In this document: positions 25,631 to 34,388 of the stretch, piece after piece
How the letters are laid out: every line of letters begins with the position of its first letter
Numbering within the stretch: position 1 is the stretch's first letter
Assembly: GCF_006539525.1 (NCBI RefSeq)
Contig: NZ_BJNE01000008.1
Coordinates: 1-64,000 of the forward strand
Length of the DNA stretch: 64,000 bases
Direction: 5' to 3'
Origin: Glutamicibacter nicotianae
Lineage (GTDB): Bacteria > Actinomycetota > Actinomycetes > Actinomycetales > Micrococcaceae
Notes under the pieces: model-generated
Databases searched by the model: none
The model's input: only the letters and a program-made list of their open reading frames with translations
What the model was told of the DNA's origin: nothing
Program-made: the position numbers and the translations under genes

Positions 25631-25646
25631 GGCAGCTGGGCCAATC

Positions 25647-25680
25647 GTGGGTCCATGCACCATATGGTGCATGGACCCAC
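25647..25680. repeat. Perfect 34-bp palindrome
   Basis: Seventeen bases from GTGGGTCCATGCACCAT are followed without any loop by their exact reverse complement. It lies 24 nt behind the stop of the YdcF-like gene and about 90 nt upstream of the ABC operon start. The absence of a loop suits a dimeric DNA-binding protein site better than an RNA terminator; both remain possible. Confidence 0.7.
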
Positions 25681-25704
25681 ATTTCCACGGCAGTTGGAGG
25701 ACGG

Positions 25705-26736
25705 TCATAGGTAGCTCGTCGTGAGGACGTACATCATTCCTGCGATGGCCAACGCGAAGGGCAGGGCCAGCAAGACCATCAGCTTCTTCTGATCCCGCAC
25801 GATCGCTAAGCATTCCCTGAGGAAGGCGCTTGGACGGTAGTAGGCCGCCGTCTTCCCGCCGAACGCACGGGCATCCAGGCCGAGCTGGCGTGAGGCCATC
25901 GCGGCCCGCAGTGCGTGATAGTCGCTGGTGACCAGCCACAGCTGGCCTTCCGGACGCTGGGCGCGAACCAGGGCATCGGAATACCGCAGGTTCTCGATGG
26001 TGTCCCTGGCCCGGTCTTCCACCAGAATCTGCTCATCGGCGATGCCCTGCTCGCGCAGGTAGCGGGCCATGCTCACGCCTTCTGGCTCGACCTCATCACG
26101 GCCCTGGCCACCGGTAGGAACCATCAACGGGCGGGGATCCGCCTGCCGCTCATGCAGTTCGATGCCTTTGTCCAGTCGGCCGCGCAGCAGCGGGGTGACC
26201 TTGCCATCGATGGCGCGGGCGCCGAGCACCACCACGGCGGCGCCCTTGCCCTTGGCAGGGAATTTCGCGTGAACCCAGGCATACAGCAGCAGCATGGTGA
26301 ACAGGCTCGCGGTGAAGACAGAGGCCATGAACAGGACGAAAGCGAGCGAATAGGTCCACCATGACTGGATCCGGATCAGCAGCACCGCAATGACCGGCAG
26401 GATGAAGACCGCGAGCCCGGCCACCAAGGACAGCAGGTTCGCGGGCTTGGCACCTTCGCGCCGGCACATCAAGATCCCGTTGTAGATCAGGGCCGCGCCG
26501 AAGACCACGACCATCAGCGGGGTCAGCACCAGGACGATGGAGAACAGGAGCCCGAATCCGGGAAGCACGCTGGAGAGCAGGCCAGCCGCCGCCGAAATGC
26601 TGAAGAGCACCAGCGGCAAGAGCAGGACGGCGAGTCCCAGGCGGCGCGGGTCCTTGCGGTACTGCCAGATGAACAGCCACCAGAGCACTGCCAGGAAAAC
26701 CAATCCGGGGAGTTGCTCGAATGCCGCGTCCATCAT
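25705..26736 (-). CDS. YdcF/SanA family membrane protein (DUF218)
   Basis: A 343-residue protein. The first 165 residues hold five or so transmembrane helices (FLAVLWWLFIW, LAVLLLPLVLFSISAAAG, SIVLVLTPLMVVVFGAALI and others). The remainder is a DUF218 domain: AVVVLGARAIDGKVTPLLRGRLDKGIEL, PTGGQGRDE, RARDTIENLRYS and LVTSDYHALRA. Members such as ElyC and SanA affect envelope synthesis, and the exact reaction is unknown. It sits 3 nt behind the oxidoreductase gene on the same strand, so the three genes from 29633 to 25705 form an operon. Confidence 0.9.
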   Translation of the reverse strand: MMDAAFEQLPGLVFLAVLWWLFIWQYRKDPRRLGLAVLLLPLVLFSISAAAGLLSSVLPGFGLLFSIVLVLTPLMVVVFGAALIYNGILMCRREGAKPANLLSLVAGLAVFILPVIAVLLIRIQSWWTYSLAFVLFMASVFTASLFTMLLLYAWVHAKFPAKGKGAAVVVLGARAIDGKVTPLLRGRLDKGIELHERQADPRPLMVPTGGQGRDEVEPEGVSMARYLREQGIADEQILVEDRARDTIENLRYSDALVRAQRPEGQLWLVTSDYHALRAAMASRQLGLDARAFGGKTAAYYRPSAFLRECLAIVRDQKKLMVLLALPFALAIAGMMYVLTTSYL

Positions 26737-26739
26737 GTG

Positions 26740-28173
26740 TCAGTTCTCCGCTTTCCAGTTCTCGATTCCGTATTCCCGCTTGAGCATCGATTGGGCTCCG
26801 AGGAATCCACCCATGCCGTGCACCGACGGACCCGGGGGCGCGGCCGAGGACACCAGGTACAGGCCCTTGGATTGCAGGTACCACGGGTCCGGGGAGATCC
26901 GCGGCCGCTTGATGCTGCCCAGCAGATCCATGGTTCCCCCGGAAAGATCGCCACCGACCAGCGCAGAGTTCTGCGCTTCCAGGTCCTTCGCGGTCACCAC
27001 ATGCGATTCGATGATGGTCTCGGCGAATCCCGGGGCTGCCTGTTCGATCATGTCCTCCAGTTCACGGCTCATGTCCACCGGGGAATCCAGCGGCACATGG
27101 CAGTAGGCCCAGATCACGTGCTGGCCCTGCGGCGCCCGCGAGCCATCGAATTGCGAGGGCTGGGCCACGATCATGAACGGCTTCGCCGCTCCCCTGCGCA
27201 CCGCGGCGCGCTCGGCCTTTCCTACCTGCACGGCGGTGCCGCCCAGGTGCACGGTGCCAGCCTGGGCCAGCGTCGGATCGCGCCACGGAATCGGCTCCGA
27301 AAGCACGTAGTGCACCAGGCAGCTTCCCGGCGAGCGCCGAGTGCCGCTCAACGCGTGCGAAAGCCGTTCGGGCAGGTGCGCGGCCGACAGCTTGGCAGCG
27401 CTTTCGGCGGAGGTATCGAACAGGACGTTGCGTGCAGAAAGCTCATCGACATGCTCGATGCGGGTTCCGGTGAGGATTTTTGCTCCGTGCTCCATCGCCT
27501 CTGCGGCCAGCGCATCGCTGATGGCTTGGGAGCCGCCGCGCGGGATGGCCCACCCCTTGGCGTGCGCCGCCGCCGCTAGGAACAGCCCTGCCCCGGCATT
27601 GGCCGGCCCGCGCGAACCGCCGGCGACGTGGGCCGCGCAGCCTGCATAGAGCGCTGCGGCTCGCTCGAATTTCCCGGAGAAGAGGTCCTTCACGGCCATG
27701 CCGGCCACCGTGCTGACGGCGAAGGTTGCCAGTGCCGCCGGATGCGAGGGCACCTTGAACAGCGGGTTGAGCAGGGTGTTGCTGACTGCGTCGATCTGCT
27801 TTACCAGCGGCCCCAGCAGCCGGGTGTACATCTGGCCATCCGCGCCGCCAAGTTCCTGCCCGGTGCGTTCCAGATCCCTGTACGCGTAGGCGGTCCGCCG
27901 ATCCAGCACATGGGCGAAGGACAGCTCCGGGACGATGAAGTCCACCCGGTCATGGACACCGAGTTCATGCATCGCCTGGGATTGCATGGCCATCGGATGC
28001 ACCGCGCTGCCCAGATCGAATTTCGCCGCCGAGCCATTGAGCGGCTGCGTTCTGGCGGCCCCGCCGATGGTGCCGTTGGCTTCATAGACCGTGACGCTCA
28101 ATCCGGCCCGGGCGGCAACCGCCGCGGCGGCCAGCCCGTTGGGGCCGGCACCGACTACTGCAACATCGCTCAT
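26740..28173 (-). CDS. FAD-dependent phytoene desaturase-like oxidoreductase
   Basis: A 477-residue COG1233-type amine oxidase/desaturase. The N-terminal dinucleotide fold is VAVVGAGPNGLAAA at 4-17 followed by YEANGTIGGAARTQ, and the C-terminus has GLYLVSSAAPPGPSVHGMGGFLGA. Relatives desaturate or isomerise carotenoids or oxidise other lipids; no other carotenoid gene is nearby, so the substrate is open. ATG 28173 overlaps the stop of the upstream glycosyltransferase by 4 bp (ATGA). Upstream extension of the frame is antisense-like noise inside that gene. Confidence 0.9.
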   Translation of the reverse strand: MSDVAVVGAGPNGLAAAAVAARAGLSVTVYEANGTIGGAARTQPLNGSAAKFDLGSAVHPMAMQSQAMHELGVHDRVDFIVPELSFAHVLDRRTAYAYRDLERTGQELGGADGQMYTRLLGPLVKQIDAVSNTLLNPLFKVPSHPAALATFAVSTVAGMAVKDLFSGKFERAAALYAGCAAHVAGGSRGPANAGAGLFLAAAAHAKGWAIPRGGSQAISDALAAEAMEHGAKILTGTRIEHVDELSARNVLFDTSAESAAKLSAAHLPERLSHALSGTRRSPGSCLVHYVLSEPIPWRDPTLAQAGTVHLGGTAVQVGKAERAAVRRGAAKPFMIVAQPSQFDGSRAPQGQHVIWAYCHVPLDSPVDMSRELEDMIEQAAPGFAETIIESHVVTAKDLEAQNSALVGGDLSGGTMDLLGSIKRPRISPDPWYLQSKGLYLVSSAAPPGPSVHGMGGFLGAQSMLKREYGIENWKAEN

Positions 28174-29633
28174 GGCTTCTTGCCCGCCGCTTCTTTCTCC
28201 GGCTTGGCCTGGGGCAGCAGCCCGCGCAGGGTCCAGCGGTCTTCCAGCCCGGCAAACGGACCGGCCAGCGGATCGTCCTGTCCCACGGCGCGCACCGGGT
28301 CGTGGCGCGGATCGAGCATCGAACGCGCCACCAGGAACATCAGGTATCCGAGCATCACCATATGGGCCAGCACCAGTACCGCATAGCCGGTCTCCGGGAA
28401 GGCCTTCTGCACTTCTTCGGCAGAGAGGGAATCGAGGTAGTACCAGACCCCGTAGAAGTGGGCGATTTCCACCAGCATCCAGATCACGAACTCGCGCCAG
28501 CGCGGCAGGGCCAGTGCGAACAGCGGAATCAGCCAGACGACGAACTGCGGCGAATACACCTTGTTGACCATGACAAAGGAGGCGATGATCAAGAAGGCCA
28601 TGGAAGCCAGGCGCGGGGTGCGCTTGGCCGCCAGCCCCAGCACGGCCACACCCGCGCAGCACAGGAAGAAGAGGATCAGCCCGTAGCGGGAAATCTGCTT
28701 CGCTTCGAAGAGCGGAACCCCTTCACGGTTATCGGCGATGACATTCCACGCGTGCCAGAAGCTGGAGAAGCCGGCCCCGCGTTCGGAGGAGAAATTGAAG
28801 AAGTGCATGAACGAGTCGGGGAACGCCAGCGCATAGGGAAGATTCACCAGCACCCAGGTCGCCGCGGCGGTTCCGCCGGTCACCCAGAAGGTCTTGAGCT
28901 TGCCGGTGCGGATGGCCAGCACCAGCACCGCGCCGAGGACGAAGAACGGATAGATCTTCATCGCCGCACCGAGGCCGATCAGCACCCCCGCCAGCACCGT
29001 ATGCTTCCGGGCGAAGGCCAGCATGCCCAGAGCCAGCAAGGCCACAGCCCACATGTCCCAGTTGATGCTGCCGGCCAGGATGATGCCCGGGGCGATCGCC
29101 ACCATGGCGGCATCCCACGGACGGCGCCCGGTCATCCGCAGGGTGGCGACCACGGTTGCCATCCACAGGATCGCGACGAGCAGCAGGTTGATGTCGAAGT
29201 ACAGCAGCGAACGGTTCTCGATCCCCGTGGGGATGATCGAGGCGACTGCCGAGGCCACCGAGCTCATCAGCACCGGGTACTCGAACTCGGCGGCGGCGCT
29301 GAACGGCGCCCAGGGGTTCTCGGCGAAGCCGCGGGCGGAGAACAGCGGGACCCAGTCGCTGTAGCACGCATAGACATAGGGGTTGTTGCCGGTCCACCCG
29401 TTGACCCGGCACGGGTTCTTGGCAAGGAGCATCAGCAGCGCGCCCACGGTGGTCATCAGGATGATGACCCGTTCCACGCTGAAGAACCCGGGATCGACTC
29501 GGCCCGGGTCGCTGTGCCGTCCTAGCGGGCCGCCGATCATTGCGGTGAATTGCCGGAGGAACCCGTCAGCGCGTGAAGGCACGGTAATGCGCAGCGGGCC
29601 ACGCGTGGGCTGTGACTGGTTAGGCTCGTGCAT
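28170..29633 (-). CDS. GT87/DUF2029-type polyprenol-linked glycosyltransferase
   Basis: A 487-residue polytopic protein with about ten to twelve membrane helices (VERVIILMTTVGALLML, IAPGIILAGSINWDMWAVALLALGMLAF, VVWLIPLFALALP). The first extracytoplasmic loop holds acidic and aromatic residues, and GAAMKIYPFFVLG matches the family core. Such GT-C enzymes transfer mannose or other sugars from polyprenyl phosphate outside the membrane, as in lipoglycan synthesis. ATG 29633 gives MHEPNQSQ; an ATG at 29678 is an alternative. It is the first gene of the minus-strand operon and divergent from the nonulosonic-acid genes. Confidence 0.86.
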   Translation of the reverse strand: MHEPNQSQPTRGPLRITVPSRADGFLRQFTAMIGGPLGRHSDPGRVDPGFFSVERVIILMTTVGALLMLLAKNPCRVNGWTGNNPYVYACYSDWVPLFSARGFAENPWAPFSAAAEFEYPVLMSSVASAVASIIPTGIENRSLLYFDINLLLVAILWMATVVATLRMTGRRPWDAAMVAIAPGIILAGSINWDMWAVALLALGMLAFARKHTVLAGVLIGLGAAMKIYPFFVLGAVLVLAIRTGKLKTFWVTGGTAAATWVLVNLPYALAFPDSFMHFFNFSSERGAGFSSFWHAWNVIADNREGVPLFEAKQISRYGLILFFLCCAGVAVLGLAAKRTPRLASMAFLIIASFVMVNKVYSPQFVVWLIPLFALALPRWREFVIWMLVEIAHFYGVWYYLDSLSAEEVQKAFPETGYAVLVLAHMVMLGYLMFLVARSMLDPRHDPVRAVGQDDPLAGPFAGLEDRWTLRGLLPQAKPEKEAAGKKP

Positions 29634-29873
29634 ACCATCCAGCCTAGATGTTCTGCGCCCCAGCACCGGCGTGCACACTCGGATTTCATCAGACGCCTTG
29701 ATCTTTTACCGAAACGCAGTGCTCTTCCCGCCCCTGCCGCAACCCGCTCCCGGAAACGTAAAACGCTTGCTGACCTAGCATTCAGCAAACAGACAGGTGA
29801 TTACACCGGCACTTCACCGTGCGTTAACCCAGATACCCCCTCCCGGTTAACTTGTGCCCATAGCGTCTTATTC

Positions 29874-31058
29874 GTGAGCAAAACCAACCAGCGAAACGTC
29901 ATGGCGATCATCCCCGCCCGGGGAGGATCCAAGGGCATCCGGCTTAAGAACCTGCGTGAGATCGGCGGCAAATCGCTGCTCGGCCGCGCAATCGAATCAG
30001 CCAGATCCGCGGCGGCAGTCAGCGACGTCGTGGTGAGCACCGACCATGAGCAGATCAAGGCCGAAGCGCTCCGCTACGGGGCGAGGGTCATCGATCGACC
30101 GGCAGATATCGCCGGCGACACGGCCAGCAGCGAGTCAGTTCTGCTCCACGCACTGGCGAATGCGGAATCCCAGCCAGAGATCACCGTGTTCATCCAGTGC
30201 ACCAGCCCGTTCATCGATCCGGCGGACCTGGACGCAGCCATTGCGGCAGTGGCCTCGCAACGCGCCGACGTCAGCTTCGCGGCTGTTGCGGACCACGGTT
30301 TCCATTGGGGACTGGATCCGCAGGGCGAAGCGGTCGCCGTGGGGCACGACAAGCTGCACCGTCCGCGCCGCCAGGATCGCGAACCGCGCTTCCGCGAGAC
30401 CGGGGCCTTCTACGTGATGGATACCCGCGGATTCCTCGAAGCCGGCCACCGCTTCTTCGGAAAGGTCCGGGTCCATGAGGTTCCAGCAGAGCACGGCATC
30501 GACATCGATACCGAGGCAGACCTGCTGCTCGCCGGGCTGGCCGTTCCGGCCAACCGGGAACCGATCGAAGTCGATGCGGTCATCACGGATTTCGACGGGG
30601 TGCACACCCCGGACACCGCATATGTCGATGAGCACGGGACCGAAACCGTGCGCGTCTCCCGCTCCGATGGAATGGGAGTGGCCCGGCTGCGGGCCGCCGG
30701 AGTGAAGTTCCTGATTCTCTCCAAGGAAACCAACCCGGTGGTCGCCGCCCGCGCCGCCAAGCTGAAGGTCGAAGTGGCCCACGGCATCGAAAACAAGGCC
30801 GAATACGTGGCCCGCTGGCTGGCTGACGAATCCATCAACCCGGCCCGCGTCGCCTACCTCGGCAACGACATCAACGACCTGGGCGCGATGGCGCTGGTCG
30901 GCTGGCCGATCACCGTGGCCGATGCCCACCACGACGTGCACCTGGCAGCACGGCACACGCTGACCCGCAAGGGCGGGCACGGAGCGGTACGGGAACTGGC
31001 CGAACTGGTTCTCGCCGCACGCACCGCCACCAAGAGTTCTCCAAGTTTCACCCACTGA
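29874..31058 (+). CDS. CMP-nonulosonate cytidylyltransferase fused to HAD phosphatase
   Basis: A fusion of about 394 residues. Residues 1-225 form a CMP-sialic-acid synthetase (NeuA) domain with IIPARGGSKGIRLKNL, QCTSPF and RETGAFYVM. Residues about 233-394 form a KdsC-like HAD phosphatase: the nucleophile motif DFDGVHT near 239-245, a motif III lysine in HGIENKAEY and GNDINDL. The enzyme should activate a nine-carbon acid sugar with CTP, and the HAD part should remove the 9-phosphate from the newly made acid. GTG 29874 gives MSKTNQRNVM; ATG 29901 is the alternative, and neither has a clear ribosome site, so a leaderless message is possible. neuB follows 12 nt later. Confidence 0.9.
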   Translation: MSKTNQRNVMAIIPARGGSKGIRLKNLREIGGKSLLGRAIESARSAAAVSDVVVSTDHEQIKAEALRYGARVIDRPADIAGDTASSESVLLHALANAESQPEITVFIQCTSPFIDPADLDAAIAAVASQRADVSFAAVADHGFHWGLDPQGEAVAVGHDKLHRPRRQDREPRFRETGAFYVMDTRGFLEAGHRFFGKVRVHEVPAEHGIDIDTEADLLLAGLAVPANREPIEVDAVITDFDGVHTPDTAYVDEHGTETVRVSRSDGMGVARLRAAGVKFLILSKETNPVVAARAAKLKVEVAHGIENKAEYVARWLADESINPARVAYLGNDINDLGAMALVGWPITVADAHHDVHLAARHTLTRKGGHGAVRELAELVLAARTATKSSPSFTH

Positions 31059-31070
31059 AAGGCAATACCC

Positions 31071-31964
31071 ATGACCTCCATGACTACCGACATCAAGCCA
31101 GTTGCCATCGGCGACGTCCAGGTTGGCGCAGGCCAGCAGGTCTACGTCATCGGCGAGATCGGCATCAACCACAACGGCGACATCGAGATCGCCAAGCAGC
31201 TGATCGACATCTCGGCCGAGGCCGGCGCCAACGCGGTGAAGTTCCAGAAGCGCACCCCGGACATCTCCACCCCGATGGACATGCGCGACAAGATCCGCTC
31301 CACCCCATGGGGCGACATGACCTACCTGGACTACCGCTACCGCGTCGAGTTCGACCAGGCCCAGTACAAGGAGCTCATCTCCTACGCCGCATCCAAGGGC
31401 CTGCACGCCTTCGCATCGCCATGGGACGTTCCTTCGGTCGAGTTCATGGAAGAGCAGGGTGCAGTCACCCACAAGGTAGCGTCCGCATCGGTCACGGACA
31501 TCGAGCTGCTCAAGGCCCTGGCGGAAACCGGCAAGCCGATCATCCTGTCCACCGGCATGTCCACCATCGAGCAGATCGACAAGGCAGTGGAAACCCTGGG
31601 CACCAGCAAGCTGGTCATGATGCACGCGACCTCCACCTACCCGCTGCCTGCCGAAGAGGCCAACCTGCGCATGATCGAGACCCTGCGCGACCGCTACCAG
31701 GTCCCAGTGGGCTACTCGGGCCACGAGCGCGGCCTGCAGATCTCGCTGGCAGCAGTCGCCCTGGGCGCCGTGACCGTCGAGCGCCACATCACCCTGGACC
31801 GCACCATGTGGGGCTCTGACCAGGCTTCGTCGCTGGAGCCGAAGGGCTTCGAGTCGCTGATCCGCGACATCCGCATCCTGGAGCAGGCCATGGGCGACGG
31901 CGTGAAGAAGGTCTTCCCAGGCGAGCTGGCTCCGCTCTCGCGCCTGCGCCGCGTCGACGCCTAA
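31071..31964 (+). CDS. NeuB-type nonulosonate (phosphate) synthase without SAF domain
   Basis: A 297-residue NeuB-family aldolase. It starts with EIGINHNGDIEIAKQLID, then VKFQKRTPD, VASASVTDIELLKALA, ILSTGMST, GYSGHE and the C-terminal TLDRTMWGSDQASSLEP. It joins phosphoenolpyruvate to an aldose to make a nonulosonic acid. Typical NeuB proteins run to about 345 residues because of a C-terminal antifreeze-like SAF domain; this one ends right after the barrel (RLRRVDA), so that domain is missing. ATG 31071 has AAAGG 8 nt upstream. It is 12 nt behind the cytidylyltransferase-phosphatase gene and is followed by a strong terminator. Confidence 0.92.
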   Translation: MTSMTTDIKPVAIGDVQVGAGQQVYVIGEIGINHNGDIEIAKQLIDISAEAGANAVKFQKRTPDISTPMDMRDKIRSTPWGDMTYLDYRYRVEFDQAQYKELISYAASKGLHAFASPWDVPSVEFMEEQGAVTHKVASASVTDIELLKALAETGKPIILSTGMSTIEQIDKAVETLGTSKLVMMHATSTYPLPAEEANLRMIETLRDRYQVPVGYSGHERGLQISLAAVALGAVTVERHITLDRTMWGSDQASSLEPKGFESLIRDIRILEQAMGDGVKKVFPGELAPLSRLRRVDA

Positions 31965-31979
31965 GCACGCCAGCGTATC

Positions 31980-32022
31980 CGGCGGTTGGACTCACCGACG
32001 GGTCCAACCGCCGTTTATTTTT
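31980..32022 (+). terminator. Rho-independent terminator inside the glycan cluster
   Basis: Perfect 12-bp arms CGGCGGTTGGAC and its complement with a 10-nt loop, then TTTATTTTT. It separates the sugar-synthesis pair from the four glycosyltransferase genes, so the latter need read-through or their own promoter. Confidence 0.92.
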
Positions 32023-32028
32023 GTCTGC

Positions 32029-33048
32029 ATGAGGAAGGCCGTGAAGAGCACAATGACTTTGATCCCCGGGCGCATTTCAGTGGTGATCCCCGCCTATAAC
32101 CAAGAAGCGTATATTTGCGATGCCCTCTCATCCCTGGTCCGGCAGAAGCTGGGACGCTGGGAGCTTGAAGTGCTCGTGGTTGATGACGCTTCCGATGACC
32201 AGACTGCCGATCTGGTGCGCGGCTACGAAGACCAGCTGCCTGGCCTGAAGCTGATCTCGCTGCCGGAGAATTCAGGGGTTTCTGCCGCCCGCAATGCCGG
32301 GCTGGAACAGGTCACCGGCGAATACTTCACCTTCCTCGACCCCGACGACTGGTACTCCCCCGAGCATTTGGAAGCCCTGGCGGAATCCTTGACCGAATTG
32401 CATGTGGACTTCGTGCGCTGCGACCATGTGCGCGTCACCGGCACCAACCGGGTCATCCACCGCGCCCCGCAGGCCCTGCGCGGCATGCCGCTGAACCCGG
32501 CCGACGACATCGAGCCGATCGATTCCCCGTCCATGGTGGACTACGCCTTCGTGTGGGCAGGCATGTACCGCACCGAGCTGATGCGCACCCGCGAGCTGAT
32601 GTACTTCGACGCGCAGCTGCACAGCGCCGAAGACCGGCTGTGGCTGTGGAAGCTGCACCTGAATACCGAGCGCTACTCCGTCGTCTCCTCCCCCGGGGTG
32701 TTCTACCGCCGCGGCCTGCCTGGCTCGCTGACCCAGGTCTTCGACCATCGCCAGCTCGGCTTCATCCCCGCCTACTCGCAGATCCTCACCGAGGTGCGCC
32801 TGCACCCGGATGCGGATCGCCACCTGCCCAAGGCGATGCGCCAGTTCTTCGCCATCGTGTGCCATCACGAGAAGCGCGCGAAGAACTACCCGCCAGAAGT
32901 CCGCTTGGAGATGAAGCAGAAGCTGCGCCAGGTATTCACCAGCGTTGACGCGCCAATGGCCCGCCAGGTCGCCCTCGAGATGGATGTTGCGCGCCGCCGC
33001 CATATCCTCTCCTTCCTCCAGCCAGGTCAGATCGGGGCCGCCAAGTGA
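32029..33048 (+). CDS. GT2-family glycosyltransferase
   Basis: About 339 residues. The GT-A fold is clear: SVVIPAYNQEAYICDALSSL, VLVVDDASDDQT, NSGVSAARNAGLE and the metal-binding FLDPDDWYSP. It should use a nucleotide sugar on the inner face of the membrane. The start is unclear: ATG 32029 lies only a few bases behind the terminator, while GTG 32041 and ATG 32053 are in frame near a GGAAGG/GAAGAG site. Its stop overlaps the next start by 4 bp (GTGA). Confidence 0.88.
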   Translation: MRKAVKSTMTLIPGRISVVIPAYNQEAYICDALSSLVRQKLGRWELEVLVVDDASDDQTADLVRGYEDQLPGLKLISLPENSGVSAARNAGLEQVTGEYFTFLDPDDWYSPEHLEALAESLTELHVDFVRCDHVRVTGTNRVIHRAPQALRGMPLNPADDIEPIDSPSMVDYAFVWAGMYRTELMRTRELMYFDAQLHSAEDRLWLWKLHLNTERYSVVSSPGVFYRRGLPGSLTQVFDHRQLGFIPAYSQILTEVRLHPDADRHLPKAMRQFFAIVCHHEKRAKNYPPEVRLEMKQKLRQVFTSVDAPMARQVALEMDVARRRHILSFLQPGQIGAAK

Positions 33049-34388
33049 TCGCACTGATTGAAGCCAGCAGCTACTTCCAGCTTGCTTCTCTGGCCGCGAT
33101 GGCCGATGCAGGACTGCTCCCCGAAGCAGATGAACGCATTCTCGTCCTGGCCAACGGCTCGCAGGTTCCGGAACTGACCACACCGCTGGATGAGGTTCCG
33201 GGCTTTGAGCAACTGGCCGCCCGCTTTGACCGGGTGGTGGATTTCGCCGCGCTGACCGCACCGCGCCGCCCGGCGCAGTTCAACCCGCGTGAGGACGAAC
33301 TGCTGATTTTCGAGCGCCTGCTGCGCAGCGCCTGGGATCTGGGCAATGAACCGCTGACCTTGGTGCTGGAATCCATCCAGGTCAATCCCGCCCGCGCCCT
33401 GGCGCGCATCTTCTTCGATTCCCAGCTGTGGATCCATTCCGACGGCCTGATGTCCTATGGACCCACCCGCAACCGGTTGCCCATGCCGTTGCGCCAGCGG
33501 GTCATCGGCACCATCCACGTGGACCTGGTACCCGGACTTCAGCCGCATCTGCTCGCAGAGCTCGAGCCGCGGCGCGAGATCCTGGAGGCCGGCGGGTTGG
33601 CTGGCATCTTCGGCGAATTGGCCCAGGACGCCGAATTCGACCTGCCCTCCGGTGGCGCGCTCGTCCTCGGGCAGTACCTGGGTTCCCTGGGACTGATGGA
33701 CGCCGAGGAAGAATTCGAGCTGCACCTCGAGATGCTCAACGAGGTGGCCCGCCGGGAGCTTTCCACCGTCCTGTTCAAGGCGCACCCGTCGGCCAGCGCC
33801 ACCTCGGCGGCCCGCTTGGCTGCGGCAGCCAAGGACATGGGCCTGGATTTCCGGCTGCTCAACACGGATCATCTGGCGGAGACCGTAATCTCGGCGGTGA
33901 ACCCAGCCGTGGTGATCTCCTGCTTCTCCACCGGCTTGGCCACCGCAAAGTACATCCTGGGCACGGAAGTCCATGCCGTGGGCACCGGCAGGATGCTGCA
34001 GGCGCTGGCTCCGTACGAGAACTCCAACCGCATCCCGCTGTCCATCATCCACGCACTGTTCGTCCAGGACCTGCCGGTTCCGGCGCACGCTGGCGATGAC
34101 GGCCGGCTCACCGAACTGCTGATCGCCGTGGCCTACTGCATGCAGGCCGCCCAGCTGCCGCACCTGCGCGAGCAGGCCGAGTCCTTCCTGACCGCGCACT
34201 ACCCTGAGTTCTCGGCCCACTTCAAGCGCCGCCGCATCACCAAGCTGGACCTGCCTCCGCACTGGGCTCACATCAGCTCGCGCCGCTCGTTGCCCTCGAA
34301 GGTCCGCGGGGCTTCGCGCCGAGTGCTGCGCCATGGTTCCAAGCAGTTCGAAACGCTTTCCAAGTCCCTGAGCCGACTGGCAAAATGA
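33045..34388 (+). CDS. Polysialyltransferase-like glycosyltransferase
   Basis: A 447-residue protein resembling the alpha-2,8-polysialyltransferase family (Pfam POLYST). Key segments are LVLGQYLGSLGLMDAEEE in mid-protein, LFKAHPSASATSAARLA, in which the HP motif is expected to bind CMP-sugar, and VVISCFSTGLATAKYILG, which matches the S/T-x-x-x motif region. It should transfer or polymerise the CMP-activated nonulosonic acid made upstream. GTG 33045 overlaps the previous stop (GTGA) and its own end overlaps the next start (ATGA), which points to tight coupling. Confidence 0.82.
   Translation: MIALIEASSYFQLASLAAMADAGLLPEADERILVLANGSQVPELTTPLDEVPGFEQLAARFDRVVDFAALTAPRRPAQFNPREDELLIFERLLRSAWDLGNEPLTLVLESIQVNPARALARIFFDSQLWIHSDGLMSYGPTRNRLPMPLRQRVIGTIHVDLVPGLQPHLLAELEPRREILEAGGLAGIFGELAQDAEFDLPSGGALVLGQYLGSLGLMDAEEEFELHLEMLNEVARRELSTVLFKAHPSASATSAARLAAAAKDMGLDFRLLNTDHLAETVISAVNPAVVISCFSTGLATAKYILGTEVHAVGTGRMLQALAPYENSNRIPLSIIHALFVQDLPVPAHAGDDGRLTELLIAVAYCMQAAQLPHLREQAESFLTAHYPEFSAHFKRRRITKLDLPPHWAHISSRRSLPSKVRGASRRVLRHGSKQFETLSKSLSRLAK

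Noticed and set aside
30135-31787. 550-codon minus-strand frame
   Set aside because: Antisense to the NeuA-HAD fusion and neuB; its glycine/valine/histidine-rich reading is typical of a shadow.
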